Part shown: positions 1 through 9,217 of the stretch, piece after piece | Layout of the letters: the number at the start of each line of letters is the position of its first letter | Position numbering within the stretch: position 1 is the stretch's first letter | From: Verrucomicrobiota bacterium | GTDB lineage: Bacteria; Verrucomicrobiota; Verrucomicrobiia; Opitutales; Seribacteraceae | NCBI GenBank assembly: GCA_030830145.1 | Contig: JAURNO010000204.1 | Location: 1-14,299 of the forward strand | Reading direction: 5' to 3' | DNA length: 14,299 nt | Program-made: the position numbers and the translations under genes | The notes under the pieces: model-generated | What the model saw: only the letters and a program-made list of their open reading frames with translations | What the model was told of the DNA's origin: nothing | Databases searched by the model: none

Positions 1-1
1 C

Positions 2-2575
2 GAAAGCGGGTTACCACCGGCTTTTGATTTCAATGCCACCGCCTTGCAGGTGGAGGAAAACGCCAACCTAGGTACTTACGTCGGTCGGTTCACCTCTTTC
101 GGTGGAGATACAAACGCCAGCGTAAGTTACGCTCTCAACCAGGACCCTGAGGGAGCTTACTCGAAGTTTTCCATCGATGCCAATGGAAGCTTGGGCACTT
201 TGGTCGCTTTGAATTACGAGGAATCCGCTGAATGGACTCTCTACGTAAATGCGTCAAATGACGCCAATGAGAGCATAACCAACTTTTTCACGGTTTCTGT
301 TATTGATCTTCATGAAGCCCCCTACAACCTCGCGGCAATCAATTCCCTGAGCATCTTGGAGAACCAGTCAATTGGCTCGTTTGTTGCAGATTTCAACGCG
401 ACGGATGAAGATTTCAACGCGACTCTGATTTATGAGCTAGTGAGTGAATTAGGAGACCCGGGTAACGGTTTGTTCGCGTTGGACTCCAATGGAACGCTTA
501 GAACTGCGACAGTCTTCGATTTCGAGAACAATGCCTCGAGCTTTGTCATTCGCGTATCGGTGAGGGACGAACACAATGTTTCGGTCGAGGGTAATTTTAC
601 GGTCAACCTCTTGGACTTGAACGAAGCTCCCTATGGTTTGTCTCCAATCAGCACGCTGAGCCTTACCGAGAACCAACCCGCTGGTTCTTTGGTGGGCGTT
701 TTCAATGCAAGTGATTACGATGCCAACGGAACCTTGCGGTACTTTCTCTACGACATTAACGGTACGCCAGGTAACGATTACTTCACCCTTGATGAGAACG
801 GGACTTTGCGGACGCGGGTGAGTTTGGATTATGAGTCGAACGCCAGTCACTTGATCCGTGTCCGGGTGTATGACGAGTCTCAGAAATATGCAGAAGGCAA
901 TTTTACGGTCCTGGTTTTGGATGTTCGCGAGAAGGAGACGAACAGACCCCCAGACGGATTGAACCATCTGGGCGCTCTGTCAATAGAGGAGAACGCATCC
1001 GTGGGTACTTTCGTGGGGCGCTTTGGCGTCACCGACCCCGACGGAGAGGTGTCCTTCCTTTATTCCCTGTACGATTCGAATGGCACACCGGGGAATGCGT
1101 ATTTCAGCCTTGATGCAAACGGGACTTTGCGAACTGCGGTGGGATTAGACTACGAGACCAATGCCGCTCACCTGATTCGAGTGCGGGTCTACGATGAATT
1201 CCAAGCCTATGCAGAAGGCAACTTTACCATTTTCGTACTGGACGTGAACGATACGCCCTCTTATCCGCCTTTCGATTTTAACGCATCTGATCTCAGCGTT
1301 CAGGAAAATCTTCCGATCGGCACTTACGTCGGACAATTCACTTCTTTCGGGGGCGAACCAAATGCAACTGTAACCTTTGCCTTGAATCCCGATGTTGCTG
1401 GTGCTCATAATAAATTCACAATTGATGGAAGTGGTATCTTGCGAACCTTGGCGTTATTGGATTACGAGGCTACGAATCAATGGACTCTCAATGTCACCGC
1501 GGTTAATGACTACAATGAGTCGAAGAATCGTTCCTTTGGCTTGTCGGTCATTAATTTGTATGAAGCTCCGGTGAATTACGCCCCCACTGATTTAACCGCA
1601 CCGAATGGCCTTATGGTGAAACAACTAGATCCGGTTGGTTCCGTGATTGGACAGTTTCAAGTGTTTGACCTCAACGACAGTGGTTTTCATGCATTCGAGT
1701 TGGTCGGTGGCGATGGAGATGGTGATAATGCTCTTTTCTCCCTTGATCTAAACGGCACCTTGCGAAATGCATCGGTTTTGAATTACGAGCAAAACAAAAG
1801 TTTAAGCATCCGAGTTCGAGTGACCGATTCCTGGTATCTTTCCTACGAGAAATCCTTTGTGGTTTCATATGTTGCAGTTGAAGGAGCGTCGGTGGATTTC
1901 ATTTCGATGGGAGCCGACATCGGAGGTGGTTGGAAAAAAACCGATTGGTTCGGTTATTATTTTGGGTCTTATTATCCCTGGGTCTTCCATGAAAACCTTG
2001 GTTGGCTTTATGTTGCGCAGAAATCGGGCGAGGACGTCTGGCTTTATCATCAAAGGTTGGGTTGGGTTTGGACGAACAAACACGTGTTTGCGCATATGTA
2101 CGTCTTCAAAAGATCTCATTGGATCTTTCTTGATCGCAGAAGTTGGCCGGCGAAGCTTTTCGACTACTCTTACATGGAGTGGTTTGAGTTGGGCCGGAAA
2201 TATCGAATTTCGATTTCGATGGATCCTACGGTTGGCGGTACGATATCGGGTAGTGGTGAGTATCACAGATGGGATCCTGTCCGTATCGAGGCTGTCCCAC
2301 GAAATGGGTATCTTTTCAAAGGATGGAAAGGCGACCTTACGGGTAACGATACTGTAATCGGACTCGAATCCACTCGAGATTTAAAGGTAACTGGAAGTTT
2401 CTTACCTGACTTTTCTTCCGCTGTCCCAACAACACAAGCAATCAACGCCTTGAACGAGCTTCTTCAATCTCTTGATCATCTCACTCCTGAGGAAAGAGAG
2501 AATGCGATGGCTGAAATCCTTATTGACGGGAAGTCCTCGAAGGCAGGTATTGATTTGCGTGGCAATGACAGGTAA
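2..2575 (+). CDS. Cadherin-repeat surface protein, 3' part (5' end cut by window edge)
   Basis: The frame is open from base 2, so the true start lies outside the window. The codon at 44 is TTG and sits inside a repeat, so it is not the start. Numbering residues from 44, six cadherin-like repeats of about 100 residues follow (about 1-95, 96-198, 199-305, 306-412, 416-513, 515-614). They carry family hallmarks: an xSxxEN start, a GTxVGxF strand, FxLDxNGTLRT, LDYE, and linkers such as DLNEAP and DVNDTP that resemble the calcium-binding DxND. The sixth repeat lacks the EN motif. Next come an aromatic-rich module (about 622-710), a divergent InlB B-repeat-like domain (about 719-790, VGGTISGSG then GYLFKGWKGD), and a polar helical tail. 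It is presumably an extracellular adhesin or matrix protein; the ligand is unknown. The barrel gene downstream overlaps its last codons. The family call is firm, the role inferred. Confidence 0.9.
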   Translation, partial: ESGLPPAFDFNATALQVEENANLGTYVGRFTSFGGDTNASVSYALNQDPEGAYSKFSIDANGSLGTLVALNYEESAEWTLYVNASNDANESITNFFTVSVIDLHEAPYNLAAINSLSILENQSIGSFVADFNATDEDFNATLIYELVSELGDPGNGLFALDSNGTLRTATVFDFENNASSFVIRVSVRDEHNVSVEGNFTVNLLDLNEAPYGLSPISTLSLTENQPAGSLVGVFNASDYDANGTLRYFLYDINGTPGNDYFTLDENGTLRTRVSLDYESNASHLIRVRVYDESQKYAEGNFTVLVLDVREKETNRPPDGLNHLGALSIEENASVGTFVGRFGVTDPDGEVSFLYSLYDSNGTPGNAYFSLDANGTLRTAVGLDYETNAAHLIRVRVYDEFQAYAEGNFTIFVLDVNDTPSYPPFDFNASDLSVQENLPIGTYVGQFTSFGGEPNATVTFALNPDVAGAHNKFTIDGSGILRTLALLDYEATNQWTLNVTAVNDYNESKNRSFGLSVINLYEAPVNYAPTDLTAPNGLMVKQLDPVGSVIGQFQVFDLNDSGFHAFELVGGDGDGDNALFSLDLNGTLRNASVLNYEQNKSLSIRVRVTDSWYLSYEKSFVVSYVAVEGASVDFISMGADIGGGWKKTDWFGYYFGSYYPWVFHENLGWLYVAQKSGEDVWLYHQRLGWVWTNKHVFAHMYVFKRSHWIFLDRRSWPAKLFDYSYMEWFELGRKYRISISMDPTVGGTISGSGEYHRWDPVRIEAVPRNGYLFKGWKGDLTGNDTVIGLESTRDLKVTGSFLPDFSSAVPTTQAINALNELLQSLDHLTPEERENAMAEILIDGKSSKAGIDLRGNDR

Positions 2576-3560
2576 AATACAGGGGATGACTTATCCAACG
2601 TTTCCTTTTTTGTTATGCTTCTTCCTCCTTGCTTCTTCGGCTTATTCTCAATCCAATGTAACTTTTCAAAAGGCTTCTTTTGTTCGGGAAGCCGAAGCGC
2701 GAAAAAAAGCAATCAATGACTTGTCCGCACGACTTTCGGCCTTCCAAATCAAGCTTTCCTCAGCCAACCTGGGCGAGAGTGTGCCTCGTGACAAAAAAAA
2801 TGAGCCCTTGGTTCCCTTGGTCAGGCAATATCACGGAGTCGGCTCCAATGGCTATCGCCTTCAAGCCGATGGGGCGAAAGGTTTTGGCGTCGGTCCTGAG
2901 TTGCGCCTAGGCAATGACAATGACTGGGAATCGCCTGCGGTTCCCATTTTGAATCCCGAGTCTTCCTCTGAGGCCATGAAAATGGGAGGTAAGCAAGATT
3001 ACCAAAGGAAAGGTTTTTACGTTCTACCTTTTATTGCCCTGCAGGGATCGAGTGATCTTGATACGAATTTTTTTGGAGATGGAATCACCATTGAGCATAA
3101 ACTTGGTTTTTCATCCGGCTGGCGAGTTGGGCATCAGTGGAGTCATTTTTTTGCGGACGCAGAATTTTCCTACTTTAGAAATGACTTCAAGGCCTTGAGT
3201 GGTCCTGTGCCGAATGCGATTGCGGCATTGGGGAATTCCATTGATTTTGCGGGAGAGGGGCAAGGCTATGGACTTATGATAAACCTAGGGTCAAGTTTCG
3301 AACTAGGGTCTTCGGTATCCTTCTTTTTTGGCGGAGGGGTCGGTGCTTTCAGACAGGAATTGGAGTTGAAGTGGGAGGAGCAAATTGTGGACGATGAGCA
3401 AAGGGTTTTTGCTTGTCAGTTGTTTTCCGGATTCAATATTTATCCCTCCGATCGCGTTTTGGTCGGTCTAAGATATCGTTGGCTCATGATGGAGGAGATG
3501 GATAGCTTTTCCGACCGCGACCTTCATATTCTTGAGCTTTCTCTCGGATATATCTTTTAA
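2565..3560 (+). CDS. Outer-membrane beta-barrel protein, probably eight strands
   Basis: The predicted product has 331 residues. I chose ATG 2565 because it gives a signal peptide with a basic residue (K4) before the hydrophobic core FPFLLCFFLLASSA, with likely cleavage after AYS (about residue 28). ATG 2586 is an alternative, but its AGGGG lies directly against the start and its signal peptide has no basic residue. The open frame also extends upstream to 2472, inside the cadherin gene. After the signal comes a charged helical stretch (about 36-66), then a linker, then from about residue 150 eight alternating amphipathic strands. The chain ends LELSLGYIF, and a terminal phenylalanine is the usual recognition signal for the BAM insertion machinery. 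The start overlaps the cadherin stop by 11 bases, which suggests translational coupling. It may anchor or help display the cadherin protein. Barrel fold likely; function unknown. Confidence 0.85.
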   Translation: MTGKIQGMTYPTFPFLLCFFLLASSAYSQSNVTFQKASFVREAEARKKAINDLSARLSAFQIKLSSANLGESVPRDKKNEPLVPLVRQYHGVGSNGYRLQADGAKGFGVGPELRLGNDNDWESPAVPILNPESSSEAMKMGGKQDYQRKGFYVLPFIALQGSSDLDTNFFGDGITIEHKLGFSSGWRVGHQWSHFFADAEFSYFRNDFKALSGPVPNAIAALGNSIDFAGEGQGYGLMINLGSSFELGSSVSFFFGGGVGAFRQELELKWEEQIVDDEQRVFACQLFSGFNIYPSDRVLVGLRYRWLMMEEMDSFSDRDLHILELSLGYIF

Positions 3561-4486
3561 TTTGGCCTGACGGACTGGTCTGCCATGAGCTTTCCTTTTC
3601 CATGCAAGCTGTAGTCGAGGAAAGGGATGACAAAACGAGGGGTGAAGGATCCTGGCATATGATGTCCACCCCCTTTTGATGTTATGAGAATACTTTCAAT
3701 CGAGGCTTTTTTCAACGCATTGTGATAGATTGCCGATTGATTGAAAGGAACCAAAGGGTCATCCGTGCCGTGAAAATGAATATGAGGAGCATCATCAGGG
3801 GTTACATGATAGAGGGGAGATGCTTGCAGGGCTTTGGGTTTTGATTTTTGGATTGGACTGCCGATTAATAGACTTTCTGGTGAATGCGGTGCATTGTGTA
3901 CTATTTTACTCGGGTAATCGTCCATCTTGAGAAGAGCGCTCGGGCCATAGTAATTGACCACTGCAGACACCCGGCTTGATTGATCCAAGTGCTTGCCTAG
4001 TTCGCCCTCTAGCAGTGGATTCTCACCACTTGATCCAAGCATCGAAACCAAGTGTCCTCCGGCCGAGGAACCCCATACGGCAATCCGTTTCGGATCGATT
4101 CCGTATTTCTTCGAATTGCCCCGCAACCAACGAACCGCGGCTTTGCAATCATGAATCTGGGATGGCCATTTTGATTCACCGCTTAAGCGGTATGAAAGGG
4201 TGGCTCCGACAAACCTACCGGTTTTGACTATGGCAGGGAGACGGTCGGGGTGATGCCCGCTTCGCTTGTCTCCCTTTTTCCAACCTCCTCCATGGATCCA
4301 AACCACGAGAGGTAGGGGAGGAAGGGAAGAAGGGGCATGAGGAACGACCAAATCAAGGGTCTGTTTTGGGTTTTTTGTGTCCGCATAGGGAATCTCGCGA
4401 AGAATTTTGTACTCGGTTCCGCTCGTCTTTGAGCAGAGCCAAGGCATAAGGAAACCGAAGGCAAAAAGGAGGGTAACTTGATTCAA
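3557..4486 (-). CDS. Exported alpha/beta-hydrolase, carboxylesterase/lipase-like (BD-FAE/COG0657 type)
   Basis: The 309-residue product has an N-terminal hydrophobic segment (about 4-18) consistent with export, although there is no basic n-region. The hydrolase signature is complete. It has an oxyanion-hole HGGGW at 65-69, a nucleophile elbow GSSAG at 139-143 with Ser141, a probable acid Asp243 in HGTDDPLVP, and His275 in GGGHH. The spacing fits the hormone-sensitive-lipase/BD-FAE group, which cleaves carboxyl esters including acetylated or feruloylated polysaccharides; the substrate cannot be read from the sequence. The gene starts 20 bases after the 582-residue exported protein and is probably cotranscribed with it. 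Its TAA stop shares the TTAA at 3557-3560 with the stop of the convergent barrel gene, leaving no room for a terminator between them. Confidence 0.9.
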   Translation of the reverse strand: MNQVTLLFAFGFLMPWLCSKTSGTEYKILREIPYADTKNPKQTLDLVVPHAPSSLPPLPLVVWIHGGGWKKGDKRSGHHPDRLPAIVKTGRFVGATLSYRLSGESKWPSQIHDCKAAVRWLRGNSKKYGIDPKRIAVWGSSAGGHLVSMLGSSGENPLLEGELGKHLDQSSRVSAVVNYYGPSALLKMDDYPSKIVHNAPHSPESLLIGSPIQKSKPKALQASPLYHVTPDDAPHIHFHGTDDPLVPFNQSAIYHNALKKASIESILITSKGGGHHMPGSFTPRFVIPFLDYSLHGKGKLMADQSVRPN

Positions 4487-4506
4487 GCTTGGACTCCTTC
4501 GTCGGG

Positions 4507-6255
4507 TTATTTAGTGGAAGTGGTTGCCTTGGATAACTGAGTGACGATTTGCATGAAGAGCGCGAAGTCGAATTTGTCCTCCTTTTTTTCGGGCATATCT
4601 GGCCAATCAGGCATGTTTTCCAAAATATCGGCATTACCCCGCAAAATCTTGGAAAAAGCAATGTCACCAAAGGAGCATGAGATCAGGTTGCCTGAAATGT
4701 CAAAGGCCAAGCTTGTTTCGGTGGGGACGGGGTCGTCCGGGCTTATACTGAATAGCGGATAAGACATTCCGCCCTTGATGGACTTTGCCGAGCCAAGCCA
4801 AATGGGCTTGCTTCCAAGGATGTAGTTCATGAGGACTTCTCTTCCTTTGTCCGTTCCGACATACGGATTCTTGAGGAAGTTGCTTCCCTCGTCCGCAAGT
4901 TTCGCAAAAGTACTCACGAAACCAAGGTTGAAATTGTAGTTGAAGCTCCCGTCGCCGATATCGCGTACCACATCGAATTGAGGGACGGGAAGAGCTCCTG
5001 AGCTTTTGAAAGATATGATCTGTTCGCCAGAGGGAGGAAGGATGGACGCACTCTTCGGATCGGTCCGAAAAGCAAAGGACAGTTTGTTCTCGGTGTAGAT
5101 TTGGATTTCAAAGGATTCCTTTGACTTGGAAAGACTCAGGTAAGCTTCGTATTGAACTGTTTTGGCCGTCTTGTCTCCGGTGGACCAATTAATTTTAATG
5201 TAAAAGGCGTCTTTTTCCTCGCTCATTTTATCGATTCCCTTCCCCAAAGCATCGAGAAAAAGTTTTTTTCTGTTTTCGGAGAATTGAAGTCCGTCTGCAT
5301 AGGACCGGGCGGTTTCACCCCATTGGGCGGAAACCTTGTTCGAGGATTTGGTCGAAATCTTCTTTAGGGTTTTGATCGCATCTTCGTTATTGCCATCGAT
5401 GTGTTGGGCGAAGGCAAGAAAAGTTTGATATTTAGCAAGTTTGCCCATCTTAGGAGGCAAGGAGGCATGAATCTCAAGAGCCTTTTCTACTTTCCCGTCC
5501 TTGTTTCCGATTCCGTCAAAGAGAACCTGCTTGAGCTTGAGGGCGAGGATTTCAGGGGAATTCTTTTGTTTTTCACTCAGTTCGGCAAGATAGAAACGTA
5601 TGCAAAACCCCGCGTCTTTCCCTTCAATTCGGTCCAATGCCAAAATCTTCTCAATGACTGGTTGCTCAGAGAGGACGATCTTGATCGCATTACCCAAGTT
5701 GGTGTTTTTTTCCGCGTCTTTGGTCAATGATTGGGAGGCAACCTTTTCGATTTCCTCTACCTCAGCCTTGACCGCGAGTAAATACGACCGTAGTCGAAGA
5801 CCCGAGTCTTTGAGGAGTTCTGGGTTCTTTGCACGGGCTATGAGGATGATCGTACGGCAATATGAAACCGCGAACTCCTTGCTTCCCAAATCAGCTGAAT
5901 CGGCCTGAGTCTTCAGTAGTTCGGTTAGCTTTTCGGAACCTTTCTCAAAACTGCTCAAAAAATGAAGAGTGGGAAGACTGCTTGAGTAACGGAAAAGGAG
6001 GTAGCCTATAGCCTCGTTGACTGCCTTGGAGTCTCGGGCGACTTTGGCAGCCATGAGCAAATCCATCGCTACACGGGGGCTTTCGACTGCTTCCGGTTTG
6101 TCTTCCAAAAACTTTTTTGCGGTTCGAAGAAACCCATTGAGGTCAGACTTTTTAAAGTAGTCTTCGTAAAAAGGAATGCGATCTTGCTGTGCAATAGCTT
6201 GAACGCCGAAGGCGTTTGCGAAAAAAAGCAGTACTAGAAGGTAGCGAGAAGTCAT
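4507..6255 (-). CDS. Exported protein of unknown function, helical N-terminal part
   Basis: I do not recognise a family for this 582-residue protein. It begins with a clear signal peptide (MTSRYLLVLLFFANAFGVQA, cleavage probably before IAQQ), and no lipobox cysteine is present, so it is probably periplasmic or secreted. About residues 25-345 look alpha-helical, with repeated pairs of amphipathic helices reminiscent of TPR-like scaffolds (for example the stretch around AKYQTFLAFAQHIDGNNEDA), but I see no clean TPR consensus. The remainder looks mixed alpha/beta with polar strands. It lies 53 bases after hemL and 20 bases before the hydrolase, so it may start its own two-gene unit or continue the nadE-hemL transcript. 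A possible -35 element (TTGACT on the minus strand, 6286-6291) lies just upstream. Confidence 0.85.
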   Translation of the reverse strand: MTSRYLLVLLFFANAFGVQAIAQQDRIPFYEDYFKKSDLNGFLRTAKKFLEDKPEAVESPRVAMDLLMAAKVARDSKAVNEAIGYLLFRYSSSLPTLHFLSSFEKGSEKLTELLKTQADSADLGSKEFAVSYCRTIILIARAKNPELLKDSGLRLRSYLLAVKAEVEEIEKVASQSLTKDAEKNTNLGNAIKIVLSEQPVIEKILALDRIEGKDAGFCIRFYLAELSEKQKNSPEILALKLKQVLFDGIGNKDGKVEKALEIHASLPPKMGKLAKYQTFLAFAQHIDGNNEDAIKTLKKISTKSSNKVSAQWGETARSYADGLQFSENRKKLFLDALGKGIDKMSEEKDAFYIKINWSTGDKTAKTVQYEAYLSLSKSKESFEIQIYTENKLSFAFRTDPKSASILPPSGEQIISFKSSGALPVPQFDVVRDIGDGSFNYNFNLGFVSTFAKLADEGSNFLKNPYVGTDKGREVLMNYILGSKPIWLGSAKSIKGGMSYPLFSISPDDPVPTETSLAFDISGNLISCSFGDIAFSKILRGNADILENMPDWPDMPEKKEDKFDFALFMQIVTQLSKATTSTK

Positions 6256-6261
6256 GTTGGT

Positions 6262-6291
6262 TATTTATTGCGGAGGGATTTGGTAAGTCAA
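6262..6291 (-). promoter_or_regulatory. Possible promoter in the hemL / 582-residue gene gap
   Basis: Read on the minus strand, TTGACT (6286-6291, five of six consensus bases) is followed after 18 bases by TAAATA (6262-6267, only three of six). The transcript would start at or very near the ATG at 6255, giving a leaderless or nearly leaderless message. This is a weak prediction, and the gap is short enough that read-through from hemL is just as likely. Confidence 0.2.
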
Positions 6292-6308
6292 CGGTAAGCG
6301 AAGAACAA

Positions 6309-7580
6309 TCAGGATAAGGCCAACGCTACCTGTTCAATGGTTTTTGAGATTTCATCTTCCCCATGGGATGCACTTATAAAGCATGTCTCGTATGGGGAGG
6401 GCGGAAGGTAAATTCCGTTGGCCAAGCAGCTTTGGAATATTTTTTTGAACGAATCGACTTCGGAGGCCAAAGCTTGCTCGAAATTCATCACTGGGTTTTG
6501 CGAAAAGAAAAGACAGAACATGGAACCGGTTTGCGGTACTTGGAGCGCAATGCCCTTTTGATTGGCCACTTCGTTGATTCCTGTTGAAAGAAGTTTTCCC
6601 AGCCTATTCAAGTGTTCGTAAGGTGGGTTGTCCTTGAGCATCCTCAGCGATGCGATCCCTGCCGCCATCGCAAGTGGGTTTCCACTTAGAGTTCCCGCTT
6701 GGTAGACGGGGCCAAGTGGGGCCAGGAAATCCATGATCTCGGTCTTTCCGCCAAAGGCCCCGACTGGCAAACCGCCACCGATGATTTTTCCCATCGCAGT
6801 CAAGTCCGGTGTAATGCCGGTTCTTTCCTGCACGCCCCCTATACCCAACCGAAACCCCGTCATCACTTCGTCGAAGATCAAGACAGTTCCATTGTCCGTG
6901 CATGCCTTCCGCAAGCCCTCAAGGTACCCGTCCTCGGGTAGAATGAGCCCGCAGTTGGCAGGGTAGGGCTCAACAATAATAGCGGCGATATCGTCGGGTG
7001 ATTGGGAGAAGGCATCCTGCACTGCCTCCAGATCGTTGTAAGGGAGGACGATTGTTTCCTTGGCAAAACTTTCCGGAATTCCGGCACTGTCTGGATTGCC
7101 CAATGTAAGGGCTCCGGAGCCTGCTTTTACGAGCAGGCTGTCGACGTGTCCGTGGTAACAGCCTGCGAATTTGATAATTTTGGACCTTCCCGTAAATCCT
7201 CTGGCGAGTCGGATACTCGACATAGTGGCTTCGGTCCCGCTGTTGCACATGCGGACTTTTTCCACCGATGGAACGATGTCCACAATCAACTCGGCCATCT
7301 CTACCTCGGCCGGACCAGGTGTTCCAAAACTGGTGCCTTGGGCTAAGGCATCGGCAACGGCTTCGCGTATCACGGGGTGATCGTGCCCGTGAATGGCTGG
7401 GCCCCAAGTGCAAACGTAATCGATGAGTTCCTGATCATCCGCCGTAGTCAATCGGCACCCGCTTGCCTTCTTAGTAAAGAAGGGGGAGCCGCCGACCGAT
7501 CGGAATGCCCGGACGGGTGAGTTGACTCCCCCGGGGATCAGTTTTTTAGCTCGATCGAAAAGTTCTTGGGATTGATTCAT
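6309..7580 (-). CDS. hemL: Glutamate-1-semialdehyde 2,1-aminomutase
   Basis: This cytoplasmic PLP enzyme converts glutamate-1-semialdehyde to 5-aminolevulinate in the C5 route to tetrapyrroles (haem, cobalamin). The 423 residues are the normal full length. The start [20 protein letters not shown] is typical of the family. Visible landmarks are NSGTEA (113-118, phosphate-binding region), YHGH (142-145), FDEV with Asp237 contacting the pyridine nitrogen, and [17 protein letters not shown] with Lys265 as the expected Schiff-base lysine. It follows nadE by 14 bases on the same strand, implying cotranscription. I see no strong ribosome-binding site before the ATG. Confidence 0.97.
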   Translation of the reverse strand: MNQSQELFDRAKKLIPGGVNSPVRAFRSVGGSPFFTKKASGCRLTTADDQELIDYVCTWGPAIHGHDHPVIREAVADALAQGTSFGTPGPAEVEMAELIVDIVPSVEKVRMCNSGTEATMSSIRLARGFTGRSKIIKFAGCYHGHVDSLLVKAGSGALTLGNPDSAGIPESFAKETIVLPYNDLEAVQDAFSQSPDDIAAIIVEPYPANCGLILPEDGYLEGLRKACTDNGTVLIFDEVMTGFRLGIGGVQERTGITPDLTAMGKIIGGGLPVGAFGGKTEIMDFLAPLGPVYQAGTLSGNPLAMAAGIASLRMLKDNPPYEHLNRLGKLLSTGINEVANQKGIALQVPQTGSMFCLFFSQNPVMNFEQALASEVDSFKKIFQSCLANGIYLPPSPYETCFISASHGEDEISKTIEQVALALS

Positions 7581-7594
7581 GTCTCGAAAAAAAT

Positions 7595-9217
7595 TCAGTT
7601 GGTGTATTTTTGCACGATGGGCATGCGTCTGCCTACGCCAAAGGCGAGGGGGGTTGTCTTTAGGCCGGGAGCGGCTTGCTTGCGTTTATATTCGTTTAAG
7701 TCGACTAAGCGGACGATTCGCCGAATCGTTGCTTCGTCATGACCCGAGGTCAAAATGGTTGAAATTGATTTCCCTTCTTCCACATAGGCATGAAGAATCG
7801 CATCCAAAACATCGTATTCGGGAAGAGAGTCGCTGTCTTTTTGGTCAGGTCGCAGTTCGGCTGAGGGTGGTTTTTCTATTGTGTTGACGGGGACCACGAC
7901 TCGATTCTTGTTCATGTGACGGGCGAGGGCGAATACTTCGGTTTTCGGGACGTCCGAAATTACGGCAAGACCTCCGCACATGTCGCCGTAAAGGGTACAG
8001 TATCCGACGGCAAGCTCGCTCTTGTTTCCAGTCGTTAGGAGTAGGGCGCCCAGCTTGTTGGATACGGCCATAAGGAGTAAAGCTCTCGCTCGCGCCTGTA
8101 GGTTTTCCTCCGTTACGTCCGTGGGACGGTCTCCGAAAAGAGGCTTGAGCTCGGATGTGGCGGCCTCAACGATTTTTTGAATGGGAAGGGTGTCGAACTG
8201 GATGCCCAAATTCTCGGCCAAATCCCGAGCGTCGTCCTTGCTGTGTTCACTTGAGATGGCGGAGGGCAGGCTTATTCCAATTACGTTTTCCGCACCGAGA
8301 GCTTCCACGGCCAAAGCCGCCGTGACCGCCGAGTCGATCCCGCCGCTCAATCCGATCAGTCCCTTGGCAAACCCGCTCTTGTGAGCATAGTCGCGTAAGC
8401 CCAAAACGAGTGCTTTTCGCAGGTTCTCCTCCGCTATGGCCGGTTGGTGGTTGGTGGTTGATTCATCCGAAAGGTCGTGGACCTCGATGGCCTCCGAAAA
8501 GGAACGGCAACAAGTCAAGAGTTCCCCTTGGGCGTTAAGAGAAAAAGAAAACCCATCGAAAACAAGTTCGTCGTTTCCACCTACTGCATTGACGTAGGTT
8601 ACCGGACACCCAACCTTTCTAGCCACTCTGGTGAGTAAGTCCATGCGTTTTCTTTCTTTTCCCGAATACCAGGGACTTGCTGAGAGATTGATCAGGAAAT
8701 CCGGTCTTTCGCTTGCGATCTCATCGAGTGGATCGGTGGGGTAGAGCTCTCCGTTGACGTTCCACACATCCTCGCAAATCGTTACCGCGATGCGTTTTCC
8801 CTTGAGCTCGGCAAGGAGTGTGGAGTTTCCGGGCGCAAAGTAACGGTCCTCGTCAAAGACATCATAGGTGGGGAGTAAGCGCTTGCGGAAGGTTTGCATG
8901 ACCTGTCCTTCCTTGCACCAAGCGGCAGAGTTGAAGAAAGGTTCTTTCCTTTCGGATGGGTTTTTTTCAGGGAATCCAATTAAGGCGACTGTTGGCCCGG
9001 TTGTCCGAGCGAACTCCTCGAGAGCGCTTCGGCAATCGACCCCAAAATTTTCCTTGAGAAGGAGATCGCGGGGAGGATAGCCGCAAAGCATGAGTTCCGG
9101 GTAAACGATTAAGTCCACTCCTTGTCCGCTCAGTTGCTCGTAGGCATCGATCGCCAGGGCGAGGTTGCCTTCCAAATCTCCTACGGTGGGGTTTAATTGA
9201 GCGATCCCGATCCTCAT
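7595..9217 (-). CDS. nadE: Glutamine-dependent NAD+ synthetase
   Basis: This enzyme makes the final step of NAD biosynthesis, amidating nicotinate adenine dinucleotide with ammonia from glutamine at the cost of ATP. Its 540 residues match the two-domain bacterial form. The N-terminal nitrilase-type glutaminase domain (about 1-245) shows the Glu-Lys-Cys triad: Glu41 in [15 protein letters not shown], Lys112 before [10 protein letters not shown], and Cys148 in TICEDVWN. The C-terminal synthetase domain has the ATP-pyrophosphatase loop SGGIDS (291-296) and the conserved [19 protein letters not shown] stretch. All key residues are present, so it should be active and use glutamine. It is first in the minus-strand run with hemL and diverges from maf across a 44-base gap. 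Confidence 0.97.
   Translation of the reverse strand: MRIGIAQLNPTVGDLEGNLALAIDAYEQLSGQGVDLIVYPELMLCGYPPRDLLLKENFGVDCRSALEEFARTTGPTVALIGFPEKNPSERKEPFFNSAAWCKEGQVMQTFRKRLLPTYDVFDEDRYFAPGNSTLLAELKGKRIAVTICEDVWNVNGELYPTDPLDEIASERPDFLINLSASPWYSGKERKRMDLLTRVARKVGCPVTYVNAVGGNDELVFDGFSFSLNAQGELLTCCRSFSEAIEVHDLSDESTTNHQPAIAEENLRKALVLGLRDYAHKSGFAKGLIGLSGGIDSAVTAALAVEALGAENVIGISLPSAISSEHSKDDARDLAENLGIQFDTLPIQKIVEAATSELKPLFGDRPTDVTEENLQARARALLLMAVSNKLGALLLTTGNKSELAVGYCTLYGDMCGGLAVISDVPKTEVFALARHMNKNRVVVPVNTIEKPPSAELRPDQKDSDSLPEYDVLDAILHAYVEEGKSISTILTSGHDEATIRRIVRLVDLNEYKRKQAAPGLKTTPLAFGVGRRMPIVQKYTN

Noticed and set aside
449..967. 172-codon open frame on the minus strand
   Set aside because: It lies wholly antisense to the cadherin repeats, which show clear protein-level conservation; it is a by-product of the repeat codons.
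2472..2564. Upstream extension of the barrel gene
   Set aside because: It lies inside the cadherin gene and would bury the signal peptide behind 31 charged residues.
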